The notes beneath the pieces were generated by a model. The model saw only the letters and a list, made by a program, of their open reading frames with translations, made no database searches and was not told the DNA's origin. The position numbers and the translations under genes were made by a program. Below, one piece after another: positions 35,290-43,836 of a DNA stretch of 64,000 bases (position 1 is the first letter of the stretch; every line of letters begins with the position of its first letter). Origin of the DNA: Lactobacillus sp. ESL0246 (GTDB lineage: Bacteria > Bacillota > Bacilli > Lactobacillales > Lactobacillaceae); the NCBI RefSeq assembly GCF_003692965.1, contig NZ_REHC01000008.1, positions 62,001 through 126,000 of the forward strand. Direction: 5' to 3'.

Positions 35290-36219
35290 CTAGTTGATGT
35301 TCAATAATTGAACGAATGCTGAAGGGTAACGTACAGCCAAACCACCATGCTTTTCCATGTAAGGTACAGTGGTTACTAACTTACTGTATTCAGTTGGCTG
35401 TCTCGTAATTGGATATGCATCAGGAATCTGTGCAACTTCTGGATCGGTTAAGCAAAGGATACCCATGTCCTTGTTTCTATCGGCTAGGTGCGCATTCTTA
35501 GCATGCCAATTTTTACCCTCAAGTTCAGGAACGGCGACAATTTTAGTTAACCAAGGTTCAATCAATGATCTAACAGTTAGCTGCGGATTATATTTGTTGA
35601 AGGGTCTCTCTAATTCGTCAATTTCAGCCTGTGGCAATAGTAAAGTTGGCTTGGCATTATCATATCCGACAAGGTGAGTAATCTTACCAACTGCTTCTTT
35701 GAAAAAATTACGCAGTTTCAACGCACCGTCTTCAGTGTCCGTTGCAAGCTCAGCAAAAGTCTGCTCTGCATTGATCTGTTGAAAACCAGTCTTTTCAACG
35801 TCTGTGTTGGTTAAGCCAATAATTTTTTTTGATTCTAGCCCGTTAAAAATTATCCTGTCTTCTCTTTCACTTAAACCCTGAGCAACAAGCCTGCCTTGAT
35901 CAGCAACCAAATCCATACCAGTTACTTTAGCTTTTTCAACCTCAGATTTTGTAAATGAAGCTGCCAGAATGCTTTCGGTTAATGGTATCGTAAATTCCGT
36001 AATTCCTTCTTCTACCTGAGGGATATCTGTCATTCGATTGGTATATTCTTTAGCTTCAGTAATGCTATTGCGAACTCGATATGTATAAAAATCTTGTGTA
36101 GCTGGAACTTGGTAAGATGTGAATAAGTTACGTGCCACTAATGGCGCACTTTTTGGATCATAAATAATGCTATCTAATTGTGTAAGTTGCGCTTTGCTAA
36201 CTAAGCCCATATTTTCCAT
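35290..36219 (-). CDS. Major capsid protein
   Basis: 309 aa. The segment ARNLFTSYQVPATQDFYTYR followed by EFTIPLTESILAASFTKSEV and a C-terminal block with GGLAVRYPSAFVQLLNI fits the encapsulin-like/DUF2184 type capsid of DUF1073-portal phages. It lies between the decoration and adaptor genes. It forms the icosahedral shell. Confidence 0.85.
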   Translation of the reverse strand: MENMGLVSKAQLTQLDSIIYDPKSAPLVARNLFTSYQVPATQDFYTYRVRNSITEAKEYTNRMTDIPQVEEGITEFTIPLTESILAASFTKSEVEKAKVTGMDLVADQGRLVAQGLSEREDRIIFNGLESKKIIGLTNTDVEKTGFQQINAEQTFAELATDTEDGALKLRNFFKEAVGKITHLVGYDNAKPTLLLPQAEIDELERPFNKYNPQLTVRSLIEPWLTKIVAVPELEGKNWHAKNAHLADRNKDMGILCLTDPEVAQIPDAYPITRQPTEYSKLVTTVPYMEKHGGLAVRYPSAFVQLLNIN

Positions 36220-36232
36220 TTAATTTCCTCCT

Positions 36233-36769
36233 TTATTTTTTGCCTGACGTACTATTATCAGTACTATTATTTGATGGTTGACTAGGGGTCGTTGATGAGT
36301 TGGTAGAAACTCCTGCTTCAATTTGAACTCGAATTTGAACAGTGGCAGTGCTACCTTTATCACCATCAGACAGAAACATCCCTACAATTTTGTCAGAACT
36401 ACCTGCTGGCTTAAATTTGCCGTTAGCGTCAACAGTAGCATTATCACCACGGTTGACATCTTCGCTAATTGGAACCCACCAAGTACCTTCTCGAGCGACA
36501 CCTAATGTTTCTCCAGCTTTCCACTTGTCATTATTAATACTCTCTTCAGTTAAATCAGCAGCATCTACGTATGTACGCTTTAGTGCAATGCCGTAAATAG
36601 GACCTTGAGATGCTGTTACGGCTTCGCCATCCTTAAGAACAACAGCTGATCCAAAATTAATTGCATCCCCTGCATGTTCGGTATTTACAGTGTGATCATC
36701 AAACACATCTGCTGGACTACCAGCACTGTGCGGTCCATCGTGATATAGAGTTCCATCTGGAATAGCCAT
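36233..36769 (-). CDS. Capsid cement/decoration protein (DUF2190-like)
   Basis: 178 aa. Opens AIPDGTLYHDGPHSAGSPAD, with GPIYGIALKRTYVDAA and TVDANGKFKPAGSSDKIVG, typical of small capsid-stabilising proteins. The final 25 residues are an Asn/Ser/Thr-rich tail that may be exposed. Confidence 0.75.
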   Translation of the reverse strand: MAIPDGTLYHDGPHSAGSPADVFDDHTVNTEHAGDAINFGSAVVLKDGEAVTASQGPIYGIALKRTYVDAADLTEESINNDKWKAGETLGVAREGTWWVPISEDVNRGDNATVDANGKFKPAGSSDKIVGMFLSDGDKGSTATVQIRVQIEAGVSTNSSTTPSQPSNNSTDNSTSGKK

Positions 36770-36782
36770 ATTATTTCCTCCT

Positions 36783-37925
36783 TTATTTCTTATCTGCTAA
36801 ATGATAACGATCAAATCTTAATTTCTCGATATCGCTACTGTCATTATTAATATTTGGCTGTGGACCATTGTATCCATTTATGTGCGCTAAAATGCTTGTC
36901 TTGCACATTGAATCAAAATAAGCGTCTATATAGTCATCAGACTTGTTGGTCAAATCAACTGAATCATCTAGTGCTTTAATTGCATCAAGCTTCAATTGCT
37001 TTTCTGATTTGCCTGCAAAATCGTAGCTATCACCTACATAAGGTTTAACTTTGTTAATCAATTCCAAGCGTGCAGTAACAGCCTTGTCCATAGCATCCCC
37101 AGAATACTTTTCTTTAAGATCAGCTAATTCCTTTTCAGCTGCATCTGCTTTAGCTTGCGCTTTATCAGCATTTTTCTTGTTTTTATCATCGTCACCTTGA
37201 AGTTTGGCTAACTGGTCTTGCATTTCTTTAATCTTTGCTTTGAGGTCGTCAATTTGTCTCTGCTTTTCAGAATTGTCAGCATCTAACTTGATGATCTTGT
37301 CTGCATCCCCAGTAGCAACTGTTACATCTGCGTCATTCAAGCGCACCTTTGTTGTTTCCATACTTTGTCCTTTCTTATGAACATTATTTTGTTCAACCAT
37401 TTCTGCACTGTCGCCTATTAATCGCACTGAATGACCAGCACGACCATGTTTAACGACAGCCACATGGTTTATCTGTATATTTCTCTGAACCGAATCATAA
37501 GCAACGCCCTTGTATTCTCCCTTTTCAGGAACGATTTCCGTTTCGAATCCAATAGACAGTTCCTGCTTGCCTTTATTTATCTCTGATATAAGATCTGCAT
37601 CAGTGATCGTCATGTCGACCTTTAACGTGTCATTATCCACATGTGCATTGTCAGCAGTGAACCCCTTCATATATTTTGAAGCATTTTGCTGATTAACTAG
37701 CTCTGAGGGATGATCATTGGTCACAGGCTTACTATCTGCACTAGAAACTGTGCTATCACTTAATAGCTCATCTGGAAGTTTTGCTTCCATTTCAACAGAG
37801 CTATCTGCCTTAAGATACGGAAAAACGCCCACACGAGCTATTGGCACATCTGTTATGTGGATAAACCCTGTCTGAGCGTCTTGCGCAACCTTATCGATTG
37901 GTGCAGTATCATACCGCGTCAGCAT
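36783..37925 (-). CDS. Prohead protease (DUF2213) fused to a scaffold-like coiled coil
   Basis: 380 aa. N-terminal protease-like domain (1-170) with VTNDHPS and KQELSIGFE as candidate catalytic His and Ser segments, plus VAVVKHGRAG. A long helical region (215-290) rich in Lys, Gln and Asp probably acts as scaffold. The C-terminus (300-380) is acidic. It should direct capsid assembly and self-destruct during maturation. Confidence 0.8.
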   Translation of the reverse strand: MLTRYDTAPIDKVAQDAQTGFIHITDVPIARVGVFPYLKADSSVEMEAKLPDELLSDSTVSSADSKPVTNDHPSELVNQQNASKYMKGFTADNAHVDNDTLKVDMTITDADLISEINKGKQELSIGFETEIVPEKGEYKGVAYDSVQRNIQINHVAVVKHGRAGHSVRLIGDSAEMVEQNNVHKKGQSMETTKVRLNDADVTVATGDADKIIKLDADNSEKQRQIDDLKAKIKEMQDQLAKLQGDDDKNKKNADKAQAKADAAEKELADLKEKYSGDAMDKAVTARLELINKVKPYVGDSYDFAGKSEKQLKLDAIKALDDSVDLTNKSDDYIDAYFDSMCKTSILAHINGYNGPQPNINNDSSDIEKLRFDRYHLADKK

Positions 37926-37927
37926 AT

Positions 37928-38311
37928 CTACTTACCTGTCGGCACATGGATTGGTTTGGTGGGAATATACAATGTTTGTCCTTCCCTAATCCGCCATGTG
38001 GCTTTATCTAAGTGGTTAAAATACCGCAGTTGTTGCAACGCTACTTCGAACTTCTGCGCTACATCAAATAATGTATCGCTCTTCTTAACGGTATATGTTT
38101 GACATTTTGAGTAGTCAAACATCCCTTCGGGGTCTTTTGCCATTATTTGCTCACCTCCTTTATTTTGTTGCCAGTTACCGATTGAATCAGTAACTGGTAC
38201 ATCTACTGTCTTGCTATCTTCTTTGGTTTGGCTAACACTGGGTTTGCTAGTGTCAGTATTAGTGTTAGCAATGTTATTGTCCTTAATATCTTTTTTCGAA
38301 TCATCAGCCAT
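37928..38311 (-). CDS. LysM protein of the head operon, with an internal start
   Basis: 127 aa from the ATG at 38311, preceded by AAAGGAGG. A low-complexity N-terminus (1-56) is followed by a LysM domain (YTVKKSDTLFDVAQKF... REGQTLYIP). Inside the gene, AGGAGGTGA stands eight bases before an in-frame ATG at 38143, which would give a 71-aa LysM-only form. The residues NKGGEQIM are simply the translated ribosome site. Role in the virion unknown. Confidence 0.75.
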   Translation of the reverse strand: MADDSKKDIKDNNIANTNTDTSKPSVSQTKEDSKTVDVPVTDSIGNWQQNKGGEQIMAKDPEGMFDYSKCQTYTVKKSDTLFDVAQKFEVALQQLRYFNHLDKATWRIREGQTLYIPTKPIHVPTGK

Positions 38312-38361
38312 TTTTTGCCTCCTTTTTGGCATAAAAAAAGACACTCATGACAGAGCGTCTA

Positions 38362-39162
38362 CTATTCTTCATCAACTGGGTCTTGGTAACACCGACATCT
38401 TATCGGTTCTCCAGGCAGTTGACCATTGTCACCACCGTTAGGGTCATCATATTTAAACGTCTTACCGTCTAGCTCTCGATGCTTAGGTCTTACCCGACCA
38501 TCTTCCATTGAGCGCCAAATGTACTTAGTAAAGCCTACCTGCTTATTGCGATACGCATCTAGTTGAGATAATACCTTACCAGTCTGATCGGTAGCTATTA
38601 GTCCAGCATGACGTAACGTCATCCCTGTACGGTAATTGATTGCATGTGATATATCAGTCGCACCACCTCCATTGTTGATGTTGTAATAGATGTCATTCTG
38701 TAGCTGATCAATGTATCTGCGTTTCATAGTTTTAATTAACGCAGTATTTTCAGTAATCTTGCCTTTAGTGTAGTTAACAAGAGTCGTATTGTCCTTTAGC
38801 GGATTAATAGCAATGGTTCCAACTTCAATCTGAGCACTGCTTGCATATTTCTTGACCTTGCTCAGACTGAAATTATCCACACTAATAAGCCATCTTCTAA
38901 CAATTGACTCTGTAGTATGTTCATCTTGGGCACTATCCATTGTGACAGCAAACAGCTTAAGAGCTTGCTGAACTACATTAGCCCAATTAGGATCATCATT
39001 AGCTGCATCTTGCAGTATTTTTGAGCCCCCTAAAACGTGTTGCTTAATAAACGCTTGAAAAAAATCATCTGCTTGGCTTCTCCAACTATTTATTAGCTTG
39101 CACAACTCTCGCTCATACCACTTTTCAAGCTTAATCGGATAGCCATTACGTCTTCGAACCAT
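38362..39162 (-). CDS. Minor head protein, Mu F/SPP1 gp7 family
   Basis: 266 aa. C-terminal motif DGRVRPKHRELDGKTF followed by PGEPIRCRC is the family signature. Found directly after the portal gene, as in Mu and SPP1, and overlaps it by 17 bp. Involved in head morphogenesis and DNA ejection. Confidence 0.9.
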   Translation of the reverse strand: MVRRRNGYPIKLEKWYERELCKLINSWRSQADDFFQAFIKQHVLGGSKILQDAANDDPNWANVVQQALKLFAVTMDSAQDEHTTESIVRRWLISVDNFSLSKVKKYASSAQIEVGTIAINPLKDNTTLVNYTKGKITENTALIKTMKRRYIDQLQNDIYYNINNGGGATDISHAINYRTGMTLRHAGLIATDQTGKVLSQLDAYRNKQVGFTKYIWRSMEDGRVRPKHRELDGKTFKYDDPNGGDNGQLPGEPIRCRCYQDPVDEE

Positions 39163-40552
39163 GTGTTGCCTTCTTCATATCATCAAGATATTGCTCAATC
39201 TGCTCTGGTGTCAACTTATCAATACTATCTGTTTTGGGGGATGTTTGCATCCCTTGAATGGCATTATTACCTTGACCGTCAAGCATCTGACGGGCTTCGT
39301 CAGGATCATATATTCCTGAACCTACTAATGTTGAAGCAGCGTTGACATGGTTAACCAACGTTTCTGATTGCGTCTTATCGTCCGGTGACCAGAGCGGTTT
39401 AAACTCAATGTGCCACTCTAGATCGTCTGGATTTTCCTGTCCACCTGCTACATTGTCCGCATACATCAATAGCTTAACTATGTATTCTATTTCAGGCTTA
39501 AGCAATGTCTCCTGCATTGATTTAATTGTGTCGTAATAATTGACCACATCTTGACTAGCTCCGGCTAGAGAGCCTGCTTGCTCCCCAGTTAAAACAGATT
39601 TAGGAATATTGCATGCTGTGCTTAAGCTCTGCCAGGCAAAATTAAACAGAGTGTCCATGCCATTTGTTGGAGTTGATACCTTGGCAAGATCGTCTTCACT
39701 TCCGATAAAAGCAATTGATTCAGTATTCATTGCTTGCGATAGATTTCTAACCGCCTCTTGGTATTTGATATCGTCCATTCCCATGACTTTATCACTTTTG
39801 AATACCTTAATTGTAAATTCACGAAGTATCTTACCGACACTTTCTATTGCCGTATTCATGGCCTTAATTTGATCTTGGCATCTTGTAATTATTGAAGTCC
39901 CAGTTCGGTCATCTTCAAACTTATCCAGACTAATGTGAAAATAACGGCTTTTATCAATGATTATTGGCTTAGTGTTAGCTAACTCCGGCACTTGATTACC
40001 ATTGCTATTAATCGTTGAGCCAGCCTGCGTCTGTCTAATTACTACCGCTTGTTCTTTTTTGAAATTGTTACTAGTTGGATCATTGTTGACCTGGTAGCTA
40101 TCAACGTGGTTTTGGCCAAAGGCATGAACAAACGCAACATCGACCACATCATCGGGATTAAGTTGTTTGCTTTCATCAGTAGCATTTTTTTCTTTAATAC
40201 CAAAGTTAATATAACCATCGCCATGAAGTCTTTGGTAAATCAGTTGTTGGGTTAATACATCATTCAGCCTCAACTTATCTAATGCGTCCTGATAAGCGTC
40301 TTGCTTGTCTGGATCATCAGGTATGACTAATCTCCAGCCGTTACGTGTTGCGTCTTCTGCAGGCTTAGCAACAACTCTGCGTGCAATAGCATCATGTTTG
40401 TATTGATTGTTTAGTAAGTCGTAGTCCTGTTCATCCCCTGTAAACTGCCATTTCAAGGAATCATAAGGGACTCTAGGATTATAGTTCATCCCATCATTAC
40501 GCCATGCCTTGCTGTCATTACGCCATTGAACCTTAATTTTTGGTAATTTCAT
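39146..40552 (-). CDS. Portal protein (DUF1073 type)
   Basis: 468 aa. The segment YKHDAIARRVVAKPAEDATR, YFHISLDKFEDDRTGTSII, and SLAGASQDVVNYYDTI with LKPEIEYIVKLL fit DUF1073 portals. It forms the ring through which DNA enters the capsid. Confidence 0.9.
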   Translation of the reverse strand: MKLPKIKVQWRNDSKAWRNDGMNYNPRVPYDSLKWQFTGDEQDYDLLNNQYKHDAIARRVVAKPAEDATRNGWRLVIPDDPDKQDAYQDALDKLRLNDVLTQQLIYQRLHGDGYINFGIKEKNATDESKQLNPDDVVDVAFVHAFGQNHVDSYQVNNDPTSNNFKKEQAVVIRQTQAGSTINSNGNQVPELANTKPIIIDKSRYFHISLDKFEDDRTGTSIITRCQDQIKAMNTAIESVGKILREFTIKVFKSDKVMGMDDIKYQEAVRNLSQAMNTESIAFIGSEDDLAKVSTPTNGMDTLFNFAWQSLSTACNIPKSVLTGEQAGSLAGASQDVVNYYDTIKSMQETLLKPEIEYIVKLLMYADNVAGGQENPDDLEWHIEFKPLWSPDDKTQSETLVNHVNAASTLVGSGIYDPDEARQMLDGQGNNAIQGMQTSPKTDSIDKLTPEQIEQYLDDMKKATHGSKT

Positions 40553-40566
40553 TGCATGCCTCCTTT

Positions 40567-42030
40567 CTAAAATCTAATGATTGGCCTATTGCTATCCTTA
40601 TCACTTAGACGTCTAACAGCATAGACCATTGAGTCCACGTTATCGTCATGTGGCATGTTGGGGAAGCCAAATACTTCTTCTAGCCAGTCTTCAATCTCTG
40701 GCACCCATAGGGGATGCGGAACATATATCTGACCAGCTTCCCATACAGGACTCACAGAGCTTGCACGTGCCTCTTTGCTGTCAGCGCCTGGAGATACCGG
40801 AATAATACCAGGTATCTCTTTTTTTAGTGTATCAATAATAGCTGGACCATTTGCTTTATCCTCAACTAGCTTGGCTGTAGCATGTGGATATCGTTTAGTC
40901 ATGGCTCTAATCTCATCTAATGTTTGGGTAAAAGTTAAACGCTTATGGCACCAATACGGACGGAGATATAGATTAGCAGCACGCTTTGCCCATGTTTGGC
41001 CAGCAACAAAGTCATCATTTTCCTTACTCTTAAAGGTTGCATCCCAAGCCTGAACTTCAGTGTCTAGATGTTTAGGTAATATTTCTACTTCTTTATCAGT
41101 TAAGCCAAGTTCAATCATCTTTGCTCTGCTTGGAACATAAAACTTTACCCAATCCCGTCTAAAAATGTTGCCGGCAGCTAAACTAGGTCGTTGCTGATAT
41201 AGTGCAGCAAACTTCTGTGATCCCATATCATGCTTATGTATCTTAAGTGAGTCAATCGTATGCAGTTGTGGGCAAAGGGCATCCCCGTTATGCCGACCAA
41301 TTGCATCAGTCTCTCCATCAGGGATGTCTTCTGCAATCGCTGGTAACTTCAACTCTTTCCATGGTAGTGACTTTTTCTTCATCAATCTTCCTGCTAGGTC
41401 ATCAATTTGCCACCTAGTCATGATGACTATAACTGAACCACCTTTTTGCAGACGTGGAAAAAAGGTTAGGTTCCATTCATTCCATATCTTATCTTTAATC
41501 GTAGTTGACATTGCTTCCTCACTGTTCTTGATAGGATCGTCAATGATTAGCAGGTCAGCGGGTCTACCAGATGCACCACCAAGCATTGATGTAGCATAAA
41601 AAGTCCCACGATGATCTTTAACGTGGAACTCTTTTGAAGTATTTTTTTCTGGTTGCAATCCAAAAAGTGGATAAGCCCATTCTTCAAAATGCTTTCTGTT
41701 CGCATCACTAAATGTAGTAAATAGGTCTTGTGAGTATGCTGAAATCATGACCCTTTTGTCGGGATGTCGCATAAGATAATAACTTGGAAAAGTTTGCGTA
41801 ATCGTCATAGATTTTCCATGCTGAGGCGGCATTTCTACAATGTAGAATTTGCGTTCACCATCGATTATCTTTTGCATTTTCTCACAAATGTATTTTGTGT
41901 GAGCAAATAGTTTTGACTTGGGATTTGCCAAACTAAAATAGTCAACGTAATTACGCCTAGCCAGTTCCTCTTTAGCTCTTAAGGCAAGTTCAGCCTTATC
42001 ATCCATAGTTAAATTAATCATTGTCATCAT
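40567..42030 (-). CDS. terL: Terminase large subunit
   Basis: 487 aa. ATPase domain with PPQHGKSMT (Walker A-like, near residue 68) and LLIIDDP (Walker B, near 165); nuclease domain with acidic residues in WDATFK, VEDKANG and HDDNVDS. It cuts and translocates DNA into the prohead. Overlaps terS by 17 bp. Confidence 0.95.
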   Translation of the reverse strand: MMTMINLTMDDKAELALRAKEELARRNYVDYFSLANPKSKLFAHTKYICEKMQKIIDGERKFYIVEMPPQHGKSMTITQTFPSYYLMRHPDKRVMISAYSQDLFTTFSDANRKHFEEWAYPLFGLQPEKNTSKEFHVKDHRGTFYATSMLGGASGRPADLLIIDDPIKNSEEAMSTTIKDKIWNEWNLTFFPRLQKGGSVIVIMTRWQIDDLAGRLMKKKSLPWKELKLPAIAEDIPDGETDAIGRHNGDALCPQLHTIDSLKIHKHDMGSQKFAALYQQRPSLAAGNIFRRDWVKFYVPSRAKMIELGLTDKEVEILPKHLDTEVQAWDATFKSKENDDFVAGQTWAKRAANLYLRPYWCHKRLTFTQTLDEIRAMTKRYPHATAKLVEDKANGPAIIDTLKKEIPGIIPVSPGADSKEARASSVSPVWEAGQIYVPHPLWVPEIEDWLEEVFGFPNMPHDDNVDSMVYAVRRLSDKDSNRPIIRF

Positions 42031-42523
42031 CAGCTAATTTGGTTAGTTTACGTAAATCTTCGTCACTTAACTTATCAAGATTACTATTAGTCTTAATGCT
42101 ACCATTAATACCAATTTCTTTTTGCTCGCGCCAATGTTCTGGATCACGGTTTTTTAGCCAAAAAATACCTGCTGCTGTATCTGGTGGGACAAACTTTCTT
42201 ATTCTTGATACAACCACCATTTTTGAGCTTCCATCGTCCTGCTTAATCAATTCCTCATGTTCTTCAACTGTCATATATCCAGTTGCCCGTTTATGCAGGG
42301 CACTTTCAACTTTTGCATCTGCTGGAATGCGTCCTTCTTTTAGGGCGTCGTAAATGTCTGATTTCGCTTTTTTCCAGCGATATAAAGTGTCACGGCTGAC
42401 TCCCATGTTATGAGCAATATCGTCATTAGTAAGTCCATTTCTTGCCCAATGCTTAAGTGTTTCTAGTCCTTCTGGTGTTAGCCAGTCATTTACCCTACCT
42501 TTATATTGCTTTTTCTTTACCAC
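42014..42523 (-). CDS. terS: Terminase small subunit
   Basis: 169 aa. Helix-turn-helix near residues 20-45 (NGLTNDDIAHNMGVSRDTLY) for recognition of the packaging site. I choose the GTG at 42523 because AGGTGAG stands seven bases before it; a GTG at 42535 overlaps that site. The noncoding stretch just upstream (42524-42833) holds strong hairpins and is a good place for the cos/pac site. Confidence 0.88.
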   Translation of the reverse strand: MVKKKQYKGRVNDWLTPEGLETLKHWARNGLTNDDIAHNMGVSRDTLYRWKKAKSDIYDALKEGRIPADAKVESALHKRATGYMTVEEHEELIKQDDGSSKMVVVSRIRKFVPPDTAAGIFWLKNRDPEHWREQKEIGINGSIKTNSNLDKLSDEDLRKLTKLADDDND

Positions 42524-42625
42524 TATTTGTCTCACCTACTTCCACGCATACAACACAAATTTAATTTCTTCATAAAAAAAGCACCGCTAAGATGCTTGTA
42601 TATCGTTTATTTTCTTTTTAACACA

Positions 42626-42812
42626 GGGCGCTCGGACCCAAGGGACGAGCGCCCCTTGCGCTGGCTATCGCTTGATAGCAACGACTAATAGTAGTATTAT
42701 GATTAAGATAGTTATTATATCAGTCAAGGTAATCACCCTCGGATGACGCAATCCAACTTGTTGGATTATGCTAAGGAGAGGTGATTACCTTTTCTTTTGT
42801 CAGCCAGCGCAA
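42626..42812. ncRNA. Highly structured noncoding region upstream of terS
   Basis: Several nested pairings in about 190 bp: a GC-rich 9-bp stem GGGCGCTCG/CGAGCGCCC (42626-42634, 42646-42654); an 11-bp long-range pair TTGCGCTGGCT/AGCCAGCGCAA (42656-42666, 42802-42812); GCTATC-GATAGC (42664-42679); and a 12-bp pair AAGGTAATCACC/GGTGATTACCTT (42726-42737, 42780-42791) enclosing AATCCAA/TTGGATT. No frame is convincing. Either a structured RNA or the DNA packaging site. Strand not determined. Confidence 0.55.
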
Positions 42813-42833
42813 ATAGCTTTCCGTTAGGGATGC

Positions 42834-43037
42834 TTAACGAAATTCAATTCTAAAATAGATTGGATTGTCTGATTCTGTTATTGGTTTGATTTCAAACTTC
42901 AACATAAATAGCAAAAAAAATATGATAGTAATCATGCCAGAATTCAGTTTTAAAAGTGAAGCAATCATTTCCGAAAGGCCATGACAAACGCATGCAATAA
43001 CCGCATAGCCCCACAATACTTGAGTTTTGTTTATCAT
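42834..43037 (-). CDS. Small phage membrane protein
   Basis: 67 aa with two hydrophobic segments (about 8-28 and 33-48) and a short polar tail. No family recognised. First frame downstream of the small coiled-coil genes and upstream of the structured region. Confidence 0.5.
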   Translation of the reverse strand: MINKTQVLWGYAVIACVCHGLSEMIASLLKLNSGMITIIFFLLFMLKFEIKPITESDNPIYFRIEFR

Positions 43038-43046
43038 CTGATACTC

Positions 43047-43238
43047 CTACAAATATTTATCTATGTTTGAACTAATTTTTGCACGCTGCTTTTCGTTTCT
43101 TTTGTGCATCTCTTCAAATTCACGCTGCATTCTAGCCATATTTTGTGTAGCTTGGCGCTCCTGTTCATCATATTCTTTTTTCAACTTTATAAAATTATCT
43201 AGAAAAAAATCCAATATCATTGTTTCCACAGTCTCCAC
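43047..43238 (-). CDS. Small coiled-coil phage protein
   Basis: 63 aa, almost entirely charged helix (KKEYDEQERQATQNMARMQR...). Function unknown. Starts inside the 3' end of the preceding small gene. Confidence 0.5.
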   Translation of the reverse strand: METVETMILDFFLDNFIKLKKEYDEQERQATQNMARMQREFEEMHKRNEKQRAKISSNIDKYL

Positions 43239-43342
43239 ATATCGTCGTTAACTCTGCACCAATCATCTTCAATTTTTTTACGGCCTGTTTGATTGGCGCT
43301 GATATTATTTTTTAGTTGCTCAATGTATACGGCTTTATCCAT
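43217..43342 (-). CDS. Small hypothetical phage protein
   Basis: 41 aa (MDKAVYIEQLKNNISANQTG ... MWRLWKQ). AAAGGAAAG precedes the ATG at 43342 and the frame overlaps the next gene by 22 bp, which supports translation. Function unknown. Confidence 0.5.
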   Translation of the reverse strand: MDKAVYIEQLKNNISANQTGRKKIEDDWCRVNDDMWRLWKQ

Positions 43343-43360
43343 TATTTTACTTTCCTTTTG

Positions 43361-43408
43361 CAAAACAAAAGCCTCATATATCATTGCAATAATACAAGAT
43401 ACGAGGCT
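43361..43408 (-). terminator. Terminator after the tRNA-like cluster
   Basis: AGCCTC (43370-43375) pairs with GAGGCT (43403-43408), with a long AT-rich loop and TTTTGTTTTG after the stem on the minus strand. Confidence 0.5.
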
Positions 43409-43456
43409 CTGTTAGTTCGACACCTACTCCTCGGGCCCTTCGAACTTGATCCGTAA

Positions 43457-43533
43457 GTGGAGTGTCAGGATTCGAACCTGAAGTCATTGACGGACAGTTA
43501 TAAACGTACTCTTCCTACAATTGATACACCCAC
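43457..43533 (-). tRNA. Degenerate tRNA-like sequence
   Basis: 77 nt on the minus strand. The T-arm is perfect (TCAGG-TTCGAAT-CCTGA). The acceptor pairs GTGGGTG with CACTCCAC over seven base pairs with one bulged T. The anticodon stem and D-stem are poorly paired, so no anticodon can be named safely. It is either a decayed phage tRNA or a tRNA mimic. No CCA is encoded. Confidence 0.4.
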
Positions 43534-43540
43534 ACTTCAT

Positions 43541-43598
43541 AAAAAGCCCGCTCGCCAGTGCTAACTCTTTAAAGCACTTAAATGGGTCATCGCAGGCT
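43541..43598 (-). terminator. Branched hairpin with T-run downstream of minihelix
   Basis: AGCCTGC (43598-43592) pairs with GCGGGCT (43551-43545), enclosing a second hairpin AGTGC/GCACT, followed by T5. It has the form of an intrinsic terminator closing the tRNA-like minihelix RNA at 43601-43642. Confidence 0.5.
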
Positions 43599-43600
43599 AT

Positions 43601-43642
43601 TGCGGCAGCAGGAATCGAACCTACTAAGATACCATTGCCGCA
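43601..43642 (-). ncRNA. tRNA-like minihelix (acceptor stem plus T-arm only)
   Basis: 42 nt on the minus strand: TGCGGCA, an 11-nt linker, GTAGG-TTCGATT-CCTGC, then TGCCGCA. The acceptor pairing is a perfect 7 bp and the T-loop is canonical, yet there is no space for D and anticodon arms. The shape is that of a tRNA top half. It directly precedes a branched terminator. No CCA encoded. Confidence 0.5.
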
Positions 43643-43799
43643 GCTCGTTGTAATTTAATATATAAGTTTCTCGAAAGGAGGAAAAACTCCTAGTTTAACG
43701 TCGTTTCGGACGGTCTTAATAGCTATTAGGAATTACCCTAATCTTTCGACAATACCATAATAGCACCATTAAAATTCAATAATTTTACGAAAATGAACT

Positions 43800-43836
43800 A
43801 ATTTTGTTCGATTTTGGTCCAATTTTGTTCGATTTT
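43800..43836. repeat. Two 16-bp direct repeats with 21-bp period
   Basis: AATTTTGTTCGATTTT at 43800-43815 and 43821-43836. The period equals two DNA turns. The pair lies just after the ArpU gene and upstream (in minus-strand sense) of all late genes, a suitable place for an activator site. Confidence 0.6.

Noticed and set aside
42524-43760. CRISPR array or other spaced repeat array in the noncoding stretch
   Set aside because: The repeats are inverted arms of hairpins, not evenly spaced direct repeats with unique spacers.
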